From contig OZ176050.1 in NCBI GenBank assembly GCA_964247055.1, positions 14,260,001 through 14,324,000 of the forward strand: DNA of 64,000 bases. Direction: 5' to 3'. The position numbers and the translations under genes are program-made. How positions within the stretch are numbered: position 1 is the first letter of the stretch; every line of letters begins with the position of its first letter. Under the pieces are notes generated by a model, which was not told the origin of the DNA, made no database searches, and saw only the letters and a list, made by a program, of their open reading frames with translations. Source of the stretch: Paragordius varius. Taxonomy: Eukaryota > Nematomorpha. Shown in pieces: positions 47,699 through 59,692 of this stretch.

Positions 47699-49688
47699 GT
47701 CTTAGCACCATACTGTTATATATCTGAGCTTCCGGGTAAAAATTTAAGACAAAAACTCGCAAATGTATGAAAATCGTAATATATACTAGGCTTTTAATTT
47801 CTGGCTTCAAATACCCATTGAAAAAATGATGGAAATTTTAAACATTATTCAAATGTTACATAACGCTAGTTTGCTGTAATCTTTAATTAAATTTTAGCAT
47901 TGATGATATTGAAGACAATTCGTGTTTGCGAAGGGGCCAACCAGTTGCTCATCTTATTTACGGTCAGCCGTTAACCATAAACGCAGCTAATACAATTTAC
48001 TTTTTAGCGCTCGAAAAAGTTTTGGAGTTAAATCAACCAAAAGCAGTAGAAATATTTACATGTATATTAATAATTTGTATTAATGTAATTTAATATTTTG
48101 ATTTTGAGTCAGTTTTTTTAAATGAAAACCAAATTAATATAAAATGTAATAAATATCTATAATATCGGAGGATATAATTTCGATACAGTAAATTTTTGCT
48201 AATATTTACTAAATTATCCTAAAAATCCCTTAACTATAATTATATAATTGTAAAAATATAAAATTTAAGTTTTGATTAGCGAGCTGTTTTTTTCTTATTT
48301 TAGCCATCGAAAAGACAAATATTTTACATATATTTTACGGGATTATATTATCATTATGAAAAATTTTGTTATGAAATACCAATTAAATGCCAAATAATTT
48401 AATAAAAATTTCATATCGACTTTTTTTTCGCAACTACTTGTATATAGGTTTATGAAATATTTTTTTAGCAGAACTAATTGAATTACATAAAGGGCAAGGA
48501 TTAGACATATATTGGCGAGATTCACACAACTGTCCAACGGAAAATCAATATTTTGATATGGTCGCAAAAAGTACTACACTTTCATCTTTGCTTTGTTTTT
48601 ATAAGGAATTAAAAAATGACCTTGTTTTTTCTTCTCAAAAAGAAAATATTTTGTCTTTTTAGATTACATAATAATTATTAAAATAAAACAATTAACTTTT
48701 TTGAATTAAAATAAATATGGCTTCTTTTGGTTAAATGTAAACAAGTTACAGTAAATATTGAAATTATACGGACAAAACGTAAAAATATAAAGACAAATTT
48801 TTTAGTTTTAAAAGATTACCCCTTACTTTTACAAACCTTAATTTATCCTATTATAATCTTTTAATAGCAACCGTTATATAATTGACTGTGTTACCAATAT
48901 ACATCTCTGTTTTATACTTTAGTGTTTAAAACAGAGATCAAAAAAAATAAAATTTTGAAAGTATGATTGTTGTCTTTTGAGAAAAAAATATTTGTCTTTA
49001 TATTTATACGTTTAGTCCCGTATAATTTCAATTTACTGTAAAATTCTAATTTTGAATTATAAGGGATTAACTGGATCCATGAAGTGTAAAATATTTGCTG
49101 AATTAAATAAGTTTAGACAATTGCTTATGTAATTTTATGACAACAATTTTATAAATTTCTGAATAAATTTGTTTAAAACGAAAACGAAATGTTTTAAATA
49201 TCTCTTCTCACTAATTTCAGCATTTTAAGTGTAAAAATTTTTTAAATATTAAATTAAAATAGAAAAAAGCATGTTTTTTATTTCCATTAATTAAAGTTTA
49301 GTAGAATGTTATATAAATTTTTTCACTTTATAAACCATTTAATTAATTATATATTTTACAATTGTTATTAATTTTAATAGGATAAATTAAGGTTTAAAAA
49401 AGTAAGGTTGTCTTTGAAAAAAAATTGGTGTTATATTTTTGCGTTTTGTATGTATAATATCAATTTTTACTGTTATTTTAAAATATTTTTTTTGAGGGCA
49501 GAAATACGTAGGTTGTCCTAAGGCTTTCTATAAATGTATTATATAATACTAAGACAAAACAACTAATGACTAATATTTTTTACTGTAAAGATTATATATT
49601 TTTTTATTTTATTCTCTACATATAAATATATATAACTGATAATGTGTTATATATAATTTGTATATGGATTAGCATGTTAATCATAGAT

Positions 49689-49719
<31 letters not shown>

Positions 49720-52518
49720 AAAATCGGCATATATTACAGTAAAAATTAAAATAATACGGACAAAACGTAAAATTATAAAGACAAATATTTTTTCCAAACG
49801 ACAATTATAATTTTTAAATCTTGATTTGTAAAGTATAACTCATTGTTTGAAACGGTAAATTGTGTTATAGAAATGTATATTACTAACACAATCAAATACA
49901 ATAACAATAATAATTAAATAGCTTAGGGAAACATTAGGGTTTTAAAGTTTAATTGTATTTTTTAAAAAAATATTTGTCTTTAAACGTTTTGTCTGTATAA
50001 TTTCAATTTTTAATGTAATTTTTCTTGATATCTTTGTATATTTAAAAATATTTAATTTTTTACATTACGCTTTAACTCTCCTTATAATTTTAAAATTTAC
50101 TCTATAAATACAGTATAGTATACGGACAAAACGTGAAAATATACAGACAAATATTTTCATCTAATTTTTAAAATCGTTTCTCATATAAGCTACTTAGTTA
50201 CAATTGTATAATATAGAATTGATTGTGTTAGTATTATATCTCTCTATTTCACACTAATGCCATTTAAAACAATGTAGATTGAAATAAATCCAGAATTAAA
50301 AAGTATGGTTGGTTGTCTTTTTGAAAAAAATATTTGTCTTTATATTTTTACGTTTTGTCTCTCAGTATAATTTCAATTTTACTCTTTAAATTTAATTAAT
50401 CCCGTTTTTTTGGTAAATTTTTAGAAACTGGTGGTCTTTTCCGATTAGCCTTTAAACTTATGGCTTTGTACAGCAAACGCGAATTCAATCAATCCAAATA
50501 CATAGATTTGTTGAATGACTTGTCAATATATTTTCAAATTAACGATGACTATGCAAATCTAATATCCTCAAAAGTTTTTTTTTCAAAAATCCTTAAACTC
50601 TTAAGCTTTTTTTAAAGCGTATTGTTGATTGAACTTTTTTGACAGTAGCCTTAAACTTTATTTAAACCGTTGTCGGGACATATTGTATTTATTTGTTATA
50701 TTTTGGCAAACAAAATTATTGAATTAATTTTTTTTCTTTTATTTTACCTGATAGCTCGAGAAATTTTTTTAAATCATTACTAGAGAGCAACTATATACAA
50801 TAAAAATTGAAATTATACGGGACAAAATCTCTTTTTATCAAAAGACAATTTTTTTTTCAAAAGATAACCCATACATACTTTTTTAAACCTTAATTTATCC
50901 TCTAAAAATCATTAAATACATAATTGATGGTGTTACCAATTCACATTCCTCCTTTTTATACTTTGGAGTTAAATAAATGAGTTATAAGGTTTAAAAAAAG
51001 ATCAAGATTTAAAAAGTATCGTTGCACCCCTTTTAAATAAAATATTTGTCCGTATACAATTTCAATCATTTTTCACTGTATAAAATGCATTTAAGTAATG
51101 GCTAATTTTATTACACTACCATATACTACTAATAAACTTTAACAGTACCATGAAAATAAATCATTTTGCGAGGATTTGAGTGAAGGAAAATATTCGTATC
51201 CCATTATTCACATGTTGAGACAACAAACATCCTCAAACAGTAATAATGAAAAATCCCACCAAAAAGATTTGATTCAAAATGTCCTTAAACAGCGGACGAC
51301 AGATCAAACTGTTAAAGCTTATTGCTTACAAATACTCAAAGATAATAGCACATTTACCCACACTCTTGCCATCCTTAATGAATACGAGGATAGGTAGGAT
51401 ATTAAAATTTTTTTAAAAGTCGAAACTCATTATAAAACCATTAAAAATGTTAAGTATAAAATAGAAAAGATTTTCATTATTTAATACATTTGACTTATTT
51501 ATATTTACTGTTTTTTTTACATTTCTTTTCCAATGCAACACTCATAAATTATGTTATTTCACAATGTGCCGGTTATTTTTGATGAAAGGCTAACTAAATT
51601 ATTTTGGTTGTAGGATCATTTAACTGGAAATGGTGGGTAAATAATGCTGCTAAACAATCTTTTAAAACTAATATTTATATAATAAACTCTTTAATATTAA
51701 ATTTATTGATGCATAAGTTATAATTAGTATGTCATTAATTTTAAAGCGATTTGCATTGAAACAGCTCAATATGGGCTTTTCTCCAAGGCAGGGGCCGTTT
51801 AACAAAAATAAAAAAAACGGTGGTTTGCGTTTCAAAAATGCATAAGCTTTTATAAATATTTTATTTGATTTAGACAAAGGGTGCTGTATTTCACCAATAT
51901 TTTCTAATTTGTTGCCAAAATTTGTTAAAATATAAATAGAAAAATTGTTGTAATAATAATAATATAATTACCAAGATTTTATGAATCATTTTTGGTTTTA
52001 TAAGGTATGTTTTCAAATTTTTGCCAGCCGCACCGTATGTTATTGGACGGCCTCATTTTGAATACTCTTGATCGTAAGTTTTAATATTGGTTGGTTAGTA
52101 TAGTTGATTATTCCTAAGTCGTTAAAGACTTTTTGAATATAGATTTCACTATTGATTTTCACTTCATTCTATCTTTTACCGCTACATTGAGATCGTTTAA
52201 TGTCATCTTAGTCTCATCTTTTATCATATCACCACCTCATCTACCCTTGTTCTTCTACCTTCCCACGGTTTCTCTTAAGAATTCGATTACTTGACATGAC
52301 CAAAATATGTTAACGTTTCTAATTTTAATTAAAAAATATTTATTACGCCTCTCTTATCTATAGAATGTTGTCCTTTATATGAAAATCAATTTGTGAAATT
52401 TTATATTTCTTTCTATCCATTTTTCACACCTAGAATCAATGCGCAAATTGAAGAGTTGGGTGGCAATGATCAGTTATTAGATATCCTGCAAAGCCTTAAA
52501 CACTTACGATCATCCTAA
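47699..52518 (+). CDS. GGPS1: Geranylgeranyl diphosphate synthase (seven exons)
   Basis: Makes C20 geranylgeranyl diphosphate from farnesyl diphosphate and isopentenyl diphosphate, the donor for protein prenylation. Exons 47699-47764, 47790-47875, 47898-48061, 48469-48570, 50425-50573, 51146-51393 and 52434-52518 join in phase to 299 codons plus stop; animal enzymes are about 300. Only a short N-terminal exon is missing (candidate 47384-47410). Visible: [12 protein letters not shown], then [20 protein letters not shown] (first Asp-rich motif DDIED), [54 protein letters not shown] (second Asp-rich motif), [20 protein letters not shown] and a C-terminal [20 protein letters not shown]. Introns 1 and 2 are very short (25 and 22 nt); introns 4-6 are long, and introns 4 and 5 are filled with family A MITEs. 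All catalytic motifs are intact. The donor after exon 5 (GTTTTT) is weak. Confidence 0.95.
48748..49040. mobile_element. Family A MITE in synthase intron
   Basis: ACAGTAAATATTGAAATTAT left; GTATAATTTCAATTTACTGT right. Well preserved. Confidence 0.8.
49310..49474. mobile_element. Family A MITE, right part
   Basis: TTAAAAAAGTAAGGTTGTC, then ATATCAATTTTTACTGTT. The left arm is missing. Confidence 0.65.
49736..50017. mobile_element. Family A MITE in synthase intron
   Basis: ACAGTAAAAATTAAAATAAT left; AATTTCAATTTTTAATGTA right. Preceded by a TA microsatellite. Confidence 0.78.
50110..50385. mobile_element. Family A MITE in synthase intron
   Basis: ACAGTATAGTATACGGACAA left; CAGTATAATTTCAATTTTAC right. 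Its right end is about 40 bases from the exon 5 acceptor. Confidence 0.72.
50797..51080. mobile_element. Family A MITE in synthase intron 5
   Basis: ACAATAAAAATTGAAATTAT left; CAATCATTTTTCACTGTA right, with a duplicated TCAAAAGACAATTT motif in the left arm. Ends 65 bases before exon 6. Confidence 0.72.
51789..52050. mobile_element. Possible hAT MITE in synthase intron 6
   Basis: AGGGGCCGTTTAACAAAAAT near 51790 and, in inverse, GAGGCCGTCCAATAACATAC ending near 52050. No clear target duplication. Confidence 0.35.
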
Positions 52519-52704
52519 TAATCATTTTTGTTGCATTTTACATGTTAATACAATTGGCTTATTAACCATTTACCTGCTCTTATTTTGTGTTGTCGAATTT
52601 TGATTATAACTGAAAGTCAAAAACATCAAATTTTATTATATACTCACCTACAGTTTTGTTACAAAATTATTTTGTATAATATATTGTATCATTATTATTA
52701 TTTA

Positions 52705-52710
52705 AATAAA
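52705..52710 (+). terminator. Candidate poly(A) signal of the synthase
   Basis: AATAAA about 190 bases after the stop codon. Not tested against other candidates. Confidence 0.35.
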
Positions 52711-52802
52711 TTAGGTTTGTATACTTATTTAATCTATATATCTCTTTAATTATATTTGGCACTAATTTTTTGGGTTGGTTATCTTATGTAGATAAATGTA
52801 AT

Positions 52803-53074
52803 ATATACCATTTACGATTCAAATTCACCCTTGACCAATTCAAATATACCCTCGAACAATACCCTTAAAATTATGTGTTTTGTAAGATTAAAAATTACTT
52901 GTATTTCTTTATATTTTTATAAAATAAAATTTTGTTTAAAATTATAATACTGAAAAAATTAAAACTATGCCATAAAGATATATTTCATAAAATAATTTTT
53001 TTTAAGGGTTAATTTAAATTGTTCAAGGGCGAATTTGAATTGTTTAAGGGTCAATTTGTCGTGTAAATGGTATA
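52803..53074. mobile_element. Foldback element, second subfamily, complete
   Basis: Ends TATACCATTTACGATTC and GTCGTGTAAATGGTATA. Subterminal 21-bp repeats (TTCAAATTCACCCTTGACCA and ATACCCTCGAACAA; inverted AATTGTTCAAGGGCGAATTT). The middle contains GCCATAAAGATATA. Confidence 0.65.
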
Positions 53075-53079
53075 TTACG

Positions 53080-53990
53080 AAACACGTACAATAATTAATC
53101 GCTGTTAATATTCCTACATTAAAAATAATGCGATATATTTTGTACATTAGATTTCATTATCATTGGTATGGGATGGATTCGCCATTAGATGAGGGTACAC
53201 CCGTTTTTCCATTCTTTTCTTGAACTGCTAATTCAAGGTTTAAATTTGAGGTCTTTTGTTATTGTGATGAGAGCCATGTGGTATGGGGTCAACCGAATTT
53301 TGCTGGTAGTTAACCGAGTAATTTTTCATAGTTTTAAGATGGATGGGTATCTTGCCGTCTTTTAACATGTATCCAGCCCATTTTAACCGGAGATTCCTAA
53401 TAACCTTGTTGATGGGGTTGAGATTGAGTATGTGGTACGGGTTTTCTTGATTTGGTATAATCGAATTTAGATGGATTGTGTGACAATAATATTGTTTTCA
53501 GTAATTTGGATTCAGCGTTTATGAGTTATTTGGCGTAAAAAGTATTGTTAAATATGCAAATTACGAAGAATGTTTATTTTTGGGCTTTTCAATACGATGA
53601 TGACGATGTTGAAAATATAAATTATTTTACTGATCTCCGCAATTTTTATAGGTTTATTATGTGTTTTCTAAAATTTAAATTTCGTTAAAGATTCTATCAT
53701 AATTTTTATCAAAATTATATGCGCTGATAAATTTAAGACCACAAGTTTTTCCGCGGTGCACAAAAACACAATATACATATTTATTTCAACTAGCGAATGT
53801 TAGTCCCGTTTTATAAAATATGTAATACCATATCTAGGTTTCGTAAAATTTCCTTTGTAAATGTTTAAACTAAACCCATTGGTTAATTTATAATGATTTT
53901 TATATTTTTTAATATTTTATGTTTATCAGACCAATGTTTACCTTTATAAATGTGTAATATCAGAAAAATTAAATCACTTTATCAAGATAT
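53080..53990. other. A+T-rich spacer
   Basis: Slightly richer in G at 53160-53560 but no coding match recognised. Confidence 0.4.
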
Positions 53991-53999
53991 AAGCTACCT

Positions 54000-54830
54000 A
54001 AATCAACCTATTAAGAAACGAATTTCCGATATCTTGGAACGGAAATTGACAATCATGGATAGTGTTATAGAAAGCTGGTAATATAGATTGAGCAACGCCA
54101 AACTAATCTTAAAAATGACTCCGAGGCCTTTGGTAATCCAAAAAGGTTGGATTTATTGAAACTTTTAATACCTGATATTTTTCCGCATAATGTATGTTGA
54201 TTCTCGGTATGGCGCAATACGTTCGAACATACCAAAGATACAAGTTTTTTAGAAGACAATTGTCGACGATGTATACTACACAATTCAAAGAATTCCCAGC
54301 TACATTCTTGTTATATACACAAACAGAAGACATTTATGCTCTCATAAGGTTTTCAAAATTATAACACGCCAACTTCGGAACTACTTCAGGAGCCCAGTCT
54401 CGTGACGCACTACAATGAAATTTAGACAAAGAACATTGGAATATAAACACTCATGGAATGGGAGGATTGGTGGAACTGACCGATGATTTATTTGTTCAGC
54501 TATAAGTAAGAAGACCTGGAAATGCCTGAGTGGTAAATAAATAATAAATTTTTTGAAGAAGAAATGGCCATGTACAATAAAGAAAAATTCAATATATATG
54601 CCGTCTTAAGCAAGAAATAGTGTGGTCAGCAGGAAAATAGGGCCCTTTACATATTTGCGAACCAACCCAATGGACATTCCAACAACTGGTCCAAAATCAA
54701 CCGCTTGATACGACATATTGGCTCAATTGCCACTATTCGTTACAATGTCACCATTCACTACTATTTAGTAGATCGAATAATAGTGATAACAATAAAATAT
54801 TCGTTATTCTAAGATAATGTGACCAGTTAT
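54000..54830. other. Unrecognised higher-complexity block
   Basis: Base composition is closer to coding or transposon sequence than its neighbours. Short open stretches on both strands (72-74 codons on - at 54065-54333; QPIKKRISDILERKLTIMDS on + from 54004) are interrupted by stops. Probably an old transposon or pseudogene; I cannot name the family. Confidence 0.35.
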
Positions 54831-56130
54831 GTTTTTCACAGTATAGTTATTTCAGAAAAAAAACTGCGACTGTACTGCGCTCACTTTTGTACTGCCTTTT
54901 TAAAAAAAATTTTAATATATATTAATTACCTTTTATTTATCCAAAAAAAACATTTTAGAATTTGATATAAGCCTCTGTAAAAATATCCCCATAATTTGTA
55001 AAAAGTGGTTCATTTTGCGGTAAAAAAACTAAGATTGGTATTAATTAAATATTTTATATTCTGCTCGAATTATACATAAAATTGGATTTCGAATCGGTCA
55101 AACAGCTTATGATTCAGCCTTTCGCGCAGTGGCGAAACTATAAATTTCGAATTTTACCGTAAGATTCGGGCTAATCTTTCACTAAAGGCTTCCGCAAAAG
55201 GAGGTGTCTCAGAATTTTAAATTAACAAAATCAATTTATGATATTAAAATTTTGATCAAGTTAAGTTCCTTTTTCGTAATAATCATCAAACGGAAAATTA
55301 TATAGAAAATTGTTATTCCCGTATATTTAAAATTTTTTATATATGTCATATGATTTTAAAATCACCATTTTTTATTAAAAAAATAAGAGTTTTTTACGTT
55401 TTCTACACTCATTAGGTGGGATGTATGATATTTCTTAATCTTTTTTCTAAACTTTAATTTTTATATGTTTTTTTATTTTTTGCATAAAATTTGAAATTTT
55501 TATTGAAGCGTCCTCGCTTTAAGATAAACCCTTTTTGTAAATTCGATGATGTTGAATATCACTATAGGTTCAAAATTTTATTAAAGGTTTGTTTGCTTGC
55601 AAATTTTGGTGAATTTTGTAAAAAACACAATTTTTATTTAAGACATAAATTTAAAAGAGAACACAAAATTCTGAGTCAAAAAAATATATAGCATCATAGA
55701 ATTATAAATGTAAAATGTCATAACATCTTAACCGTTTATATCGTTTCCATCATGCTGAAAATCGTATGAAGTACGCTTCAACAAAATTTTGCTAAAAATT
55801 AAATTTTTGAAAGTATGCATTTTTTAAATATATTTAGTTGATATCAAAATTTGGCATATATAAGAAATAATTGCACAATGCGGAATTTTTGCGTTATCCT
55901 TAGGAGAACAGTCCACTTTAAAAGAGCCAAAAAAGTTGGGATTTCAAAACCGCATCTAACAATATAAAATTTTTAAAAATATTGTTTTGCTTTTTACATG
56001 TTTATGTTATATTTTGGTGATATTTTTCTAAACAAAGCATTTAGTTTGCACCACAAAATGTATTAAAAAATATGCGCACCTTTTGCAATTTTATACGGAG
56101 CATCTACCACAAAAGTGTAAATACCTTTCT
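54830..56130. other. A+T-rich region with half of a family J repeat
   Basis: 55780-55930 (AACAAAATTTTGCTAAAAAT and TTATCCTTAGGA) matches 44130-44270 in reverse. The 66-codon open frame at 55491 is Lys/Phe-rich and has no recognisable match. Confidence 0.5.
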
Positions 56131-56134
56131 TTAA

Positions 56135-56734
56135 CACTTCGATTTAAATTGGGGTATCTAAATACCCCAGACTATATTTAAATTGAAGTTTTAAAAACTA
56201 CTGAAAGAAACGGTCCCATATTAATTTATGCTTCTATATCCTAATCAAAATTATGTAAATAAGCCGAAATATCTATGAAATTTGGTTTGAAAAAAAAGTT
56301 TCATATCAAACTACTTCGACGCCATTTTTATTTTGTAACATTTTTGCAAAATAACGTGTTTATTTGAATTTTAACTTAAATGAAAGCTAATTTTCATTTA
56401 AATCACATATAATGAAAGCTAATTTTTCTTTTAAATCACATATAACATTGATAGAAACAGAAAATGTGGTTTATTTTGTATTATTTTAAAATTTAGCTAA
56501 TGCATACATGTCATTTTGACTAAATTTTCACCGTGAGGTTTTACTTAAAAAATATCGAATATTTTTGAATAAATTTTTTTATATATTTCGGTTTATTATT
56601 GTCATATATGTGCAAATTTTTGCAACGGTAATTCATTCCATATTTTTTGAAGTATTTAATTTTAAACAAGCCTGGGGTATCAAATTACCCCAATTTGAAT
56701 CGAAGGACTGAAATGATTGTGTTGTATCCAAGTG
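56135..56734. mobile_element. Family F MITE, isolated copy
   Basis: TTAA at 56131-56134 and 56735-56738. Starts CACTTCGATTTAAATTGGGG and ends TGTTGTATCCAAGTG. An internal duplication AATGAAAGCTAATTTT occurs at about 56390-56430. Confidence 0.82.
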
Positions 56735-56797
56735 TTAATAACTCGTTAAGGTTAAACCAAAAGCATCATGATAATACTGCTATTTTCCTATCAGAAT

Positions 56798-56820
56798 ATA
56801 TATATATATATATATATATA
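56798..56820. repeat. TA microsatellite
   Basis: (AT)n run. The overlapping 96-codon open frame is not considered real. Confidence 0.8.
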
Positions 56821-57010
56821 AATCATCATTTTTGTGGAAACTGTGTAATATACCACACCGATAATGAAAAAACAGGCAAAGTATGTTTTAATTTTATACT
56901 GCGCCAAGGTTTAAAATATCTGGTCACATTACTCTAAGATATTAACCGATAGGGACCTCATTTTATATAAAACCATATTTATATCCTTTAACATAAAATT
57001 GCATATAGCA

Positions 57011-57190
57011 TTGATTGAACACTTATTATATATAACGTCACAAAATATATTAGAAATTTATCCGAATCCTCAACGGCTGTCACTGATACATCAATCTTTG
57101 GTACATGAAGGAAAGGATACCCACGTCGCTACTGTCAAGATAAGACGTCCCTTACTACCCTTCCAAAAACTAATGAATGATGGTCAATAA
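57011..57190 (+). CDS. Candidate terminal exon, unknown protein
   Basis: After a GCATATAG acceptor the reading is LIEHLLYITSQNILEIYPNP, then QRLSLIHQSLVHEGKDTHVA and TVKIRRPLLPFQKLMNDGQ, then stop. Composition and residue mix look like a genuine protein end rather than A+T noise, and an AATAAA follows at 57285-57290. I do not recognise the family. Upstream exons were not found, and the true acceptor could instead be the TTAG at about 57051. Confidence 0.4.
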   Translation: MIEHLLYITSQNILEIYPNPQRLSLIHQSLVHEGKDTHVATVKIRRPLLPFQKLMNDGQ

Positions 57191-57448
57191 AAGCTTCAAG
57201 TTTGCGGATATGGTTGACTTTTAGGCTTTTAATTGCATAAGTATGAGACGTGTGTAAAGTCAAATGTAAGAAATATGTAAGCGAAATAAAGTTCTATTAG
57301 TTTATTTGATATTTTAGTTAATCAATTTTACAGTATTTGATTACATTCCTTAGAATATCTTTCCTAAATTTTGCCGAAGAGGCAGTAATGAACATTTTTT
57401 GCATGATGTTTATTGTTATATAATTAAACATAACCTCCTTTAAGCATA

Positions 57449-57534
57449 CCTTCGATAGCTCAGTTGGTAGAGCGGTGGACTGTAGATGTAAAGCTGTTAT
57501 CCATAGGTCGCTGGTTCAAATCCGGCTCGAAGGA
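57449..57534 (+). tRNA. tRNA-Tyr (anticodon GUA) with 13-nt intron
   Basis: Cloverleaf: acceptor CCTTCGA pairs with TCGAAGG. D-arm GCTC/GAGC, anticodon stem GTGGA with TCCAT (one G-U pair), anticodon loop CTGTAG...A with anticodon GTA at 57482-57484, and T-arm GCTGG/CCGGC with loop TTCAAAT. A 13-base intron, ATGTAAAGCTGTT, lies after position 37 (57486-57498), the canonical site and usual for eukaryotic tRNA-Tyr. The mature length is 73. Internal promoters: A box TAGCTCAGTTGG (57456-57467) and B box GGTTCAAATCC (57513-57523). CCA is not encoded. Confidence 0.97.
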
Positions 57535-57542
57535 TTTTTTTT
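57535..57542 (+). terminator. Pol III terminator of tRNA-Tyr
   Basis: A run of eight T directly after the discriminator base. Confidence 0.9.
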
Positions 57543-58560
57543 ATTTTTTCAAAATATTGATTTATATATATGAGGAAAAATATTTTTTTAGAAACCCAAA
57601 TATCTTAACATGCATATATACAAAAATAAAATCTATTCATAAATTTTTCTAAAATCGGATACTTAATTAATTTTTTTTATTTTAGCTTTAAACATTGTCA
57701 AAGTCTTGATATCTTTATGCAGTAAGAACAGCTATTATTGGTCATATCTTTACTCAATTAGTCTCTACATGTCTATTAGAATGTGTGAGATTTTTCCTTT
57801 TTATCAATTCCATTTTAAGAAATTAGAAAAAAAAATTCAAGCTCTCTTTACTATTTTGTCCAATCACTTGGTTCTTTTATGAATTCTTCAATCCGACAAT
57901 TTCCAAAACTCCTCTAATAATTTAGAGCTTATGACTAACACGTAATTTTTTCCGATTATTATTTGCATGAATTTATGTTTATTTCAAATTGATGTATTAT
58001 TAAAATTACCAACATGTTCCAAAGTCCAATATTATAGCTCCTGATGTTTAATTAATTATGAGTAATTATTTCATTTAAACAGAAAAAAATGTTATGATTA
58101 TCCGTTAAATATAATGATCTGAGTCGAGCGCTAAAGTTATCTAGCAAAAACTAATTTTGGTTCATAACACTTTTAAATTATATGAATGTAACTTTAAAAA
58201 TAATTTTTTGTAAATTAATTACAAAATTTGTTGTTTACTATTTTATCAACTCTATATTCAGATCAACAAATCTTGCGAGATCTTACAACTGGTGCTCCAA
58301 TAAAAAATTAAATTCATATAATTAGTTACCTTATCTTTAAATAATTTTAATTTCTTGATATCACAATACTTAATTTTATATTTTGTATGTACCCGTTTTA
58401 TTCTGATGGCTTAGAAAATAAAACCAAATTAGGTTCATTTCGTTTAAAAAAGCGGTTTTTAAAATGTTGAATTATAAACCATATAAATTCTTTGTATTAA
58501 AAAGATTAACAAAACATCTTTAATACTTCCAAATTATTAACCGGCATTATCTTTTAATTT
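57543..58560. other. A+T-rich spacer
   Basis: No feature recognised. Confidence 0.4.
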
Positions 58561-58566
58561 AAAGAG

Positions 58567-59020
58567 GACAATAAAAATTGAATTATACGGACAAAACGTA
58601 AAATATATAAGACAAATATTTCTTTCAAAAAACAACCATTAAATCCTTAATTTACCTATGATAAATTATTTAATTATATTTGGAAAATTTATGATTAATC
58701 GTGTTACGAAATAGCTTAATTTTATTACGCTCAAATACAGTATGAATAAGTATATATGGCTAGAAAGTTATTAATATTGCCAAATAGCAAATGCAAAAAA
58801 GAGAATTATAATTGACAAATAATAGTAAATAGTGAAAAAAATAACTATAAGCCAATAATATGGCCCTTTGTTGTATATGTGCTATTTGGTAATAATTAAT
58901 AACTTCTAGCAATGTATACTTTTACTCATACTGTAAGTTAATAAAGATTTTATAAAAGAACAGTCTTATGTAAAAAATGTTTGTCTTTATATTTTTACTT
59001 GTCTTTATTTTTTCACTGTA
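58567..59020. mobile_element. Family A MITE containing a family D MITE
   Basis: Left arm ACAATAAAAATTGAATTATA at 58567; right remainder TTTGTCTTTATATTTTTACT to TTTCACTGTA at 59020. The family D element at 58737-58935 interrupts it. Confidence 0.7.
58737..58935. mobile_element. Family D MITE, copy 2
   Basis: ACAGTATGAATAAGTATATA at the left, TATACTTTTACTCATACTGT at the right, inner GCCAATAATATGG. Nested in family A. Confidence 0.75.
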
Positions 59021-59692
59021 TTTACACATCTGTTGCCATCATGTATGAGATTTTAGTTTTAATTAGTTACAATTTTAAAACATGCAATGTAATATACAAT
59101 TAATTATGTGATTAATAAAATGATATGCTCTCAACAGCAGACATGTTAATTTATAACCCTATTAGCCATTTAAAATATTGGCTAAAAAAAGCTTTAGTTA
59201 GGAAAATTATAATAAAAAATTATAATTGGTTAAATCTATTATGAATCTTTTAGATAATTTTAAATTTATTTTTTAACAATACAGGTTTAAAAATAAATAA
59301 AGGAGATAAAATTATTTTAATTAAAATGTGATGAGTTATGTAATTACGTTTCGACAAAGGTACTGGCATACTTTTTTCAGACATTGAAAAAAAGCCGTCT
59401 TAATTTCTAAATACATTATAGAGGGTGAGATGCCGACTCTTTTAGATGACAAAACAATCGCTGGAAGGTTTTATTATAAAAATAATTATTTATTTTATAT
59501 AATTACAACAAATTTACACCTTCAAAATTTTTGAAGACTACACTAATTATGTTGTCAAAAAAATTAATTCCATTTCTATAAAATTTAATATTTCGACCCT
59601 TTAAAAAAACGTTTTTATGTTAACTTATAGTTATCAGAGTTCATTTTTGGTTATTTAGTATTTTTTATAAAATATTTTTTAAATTGGTTAAC

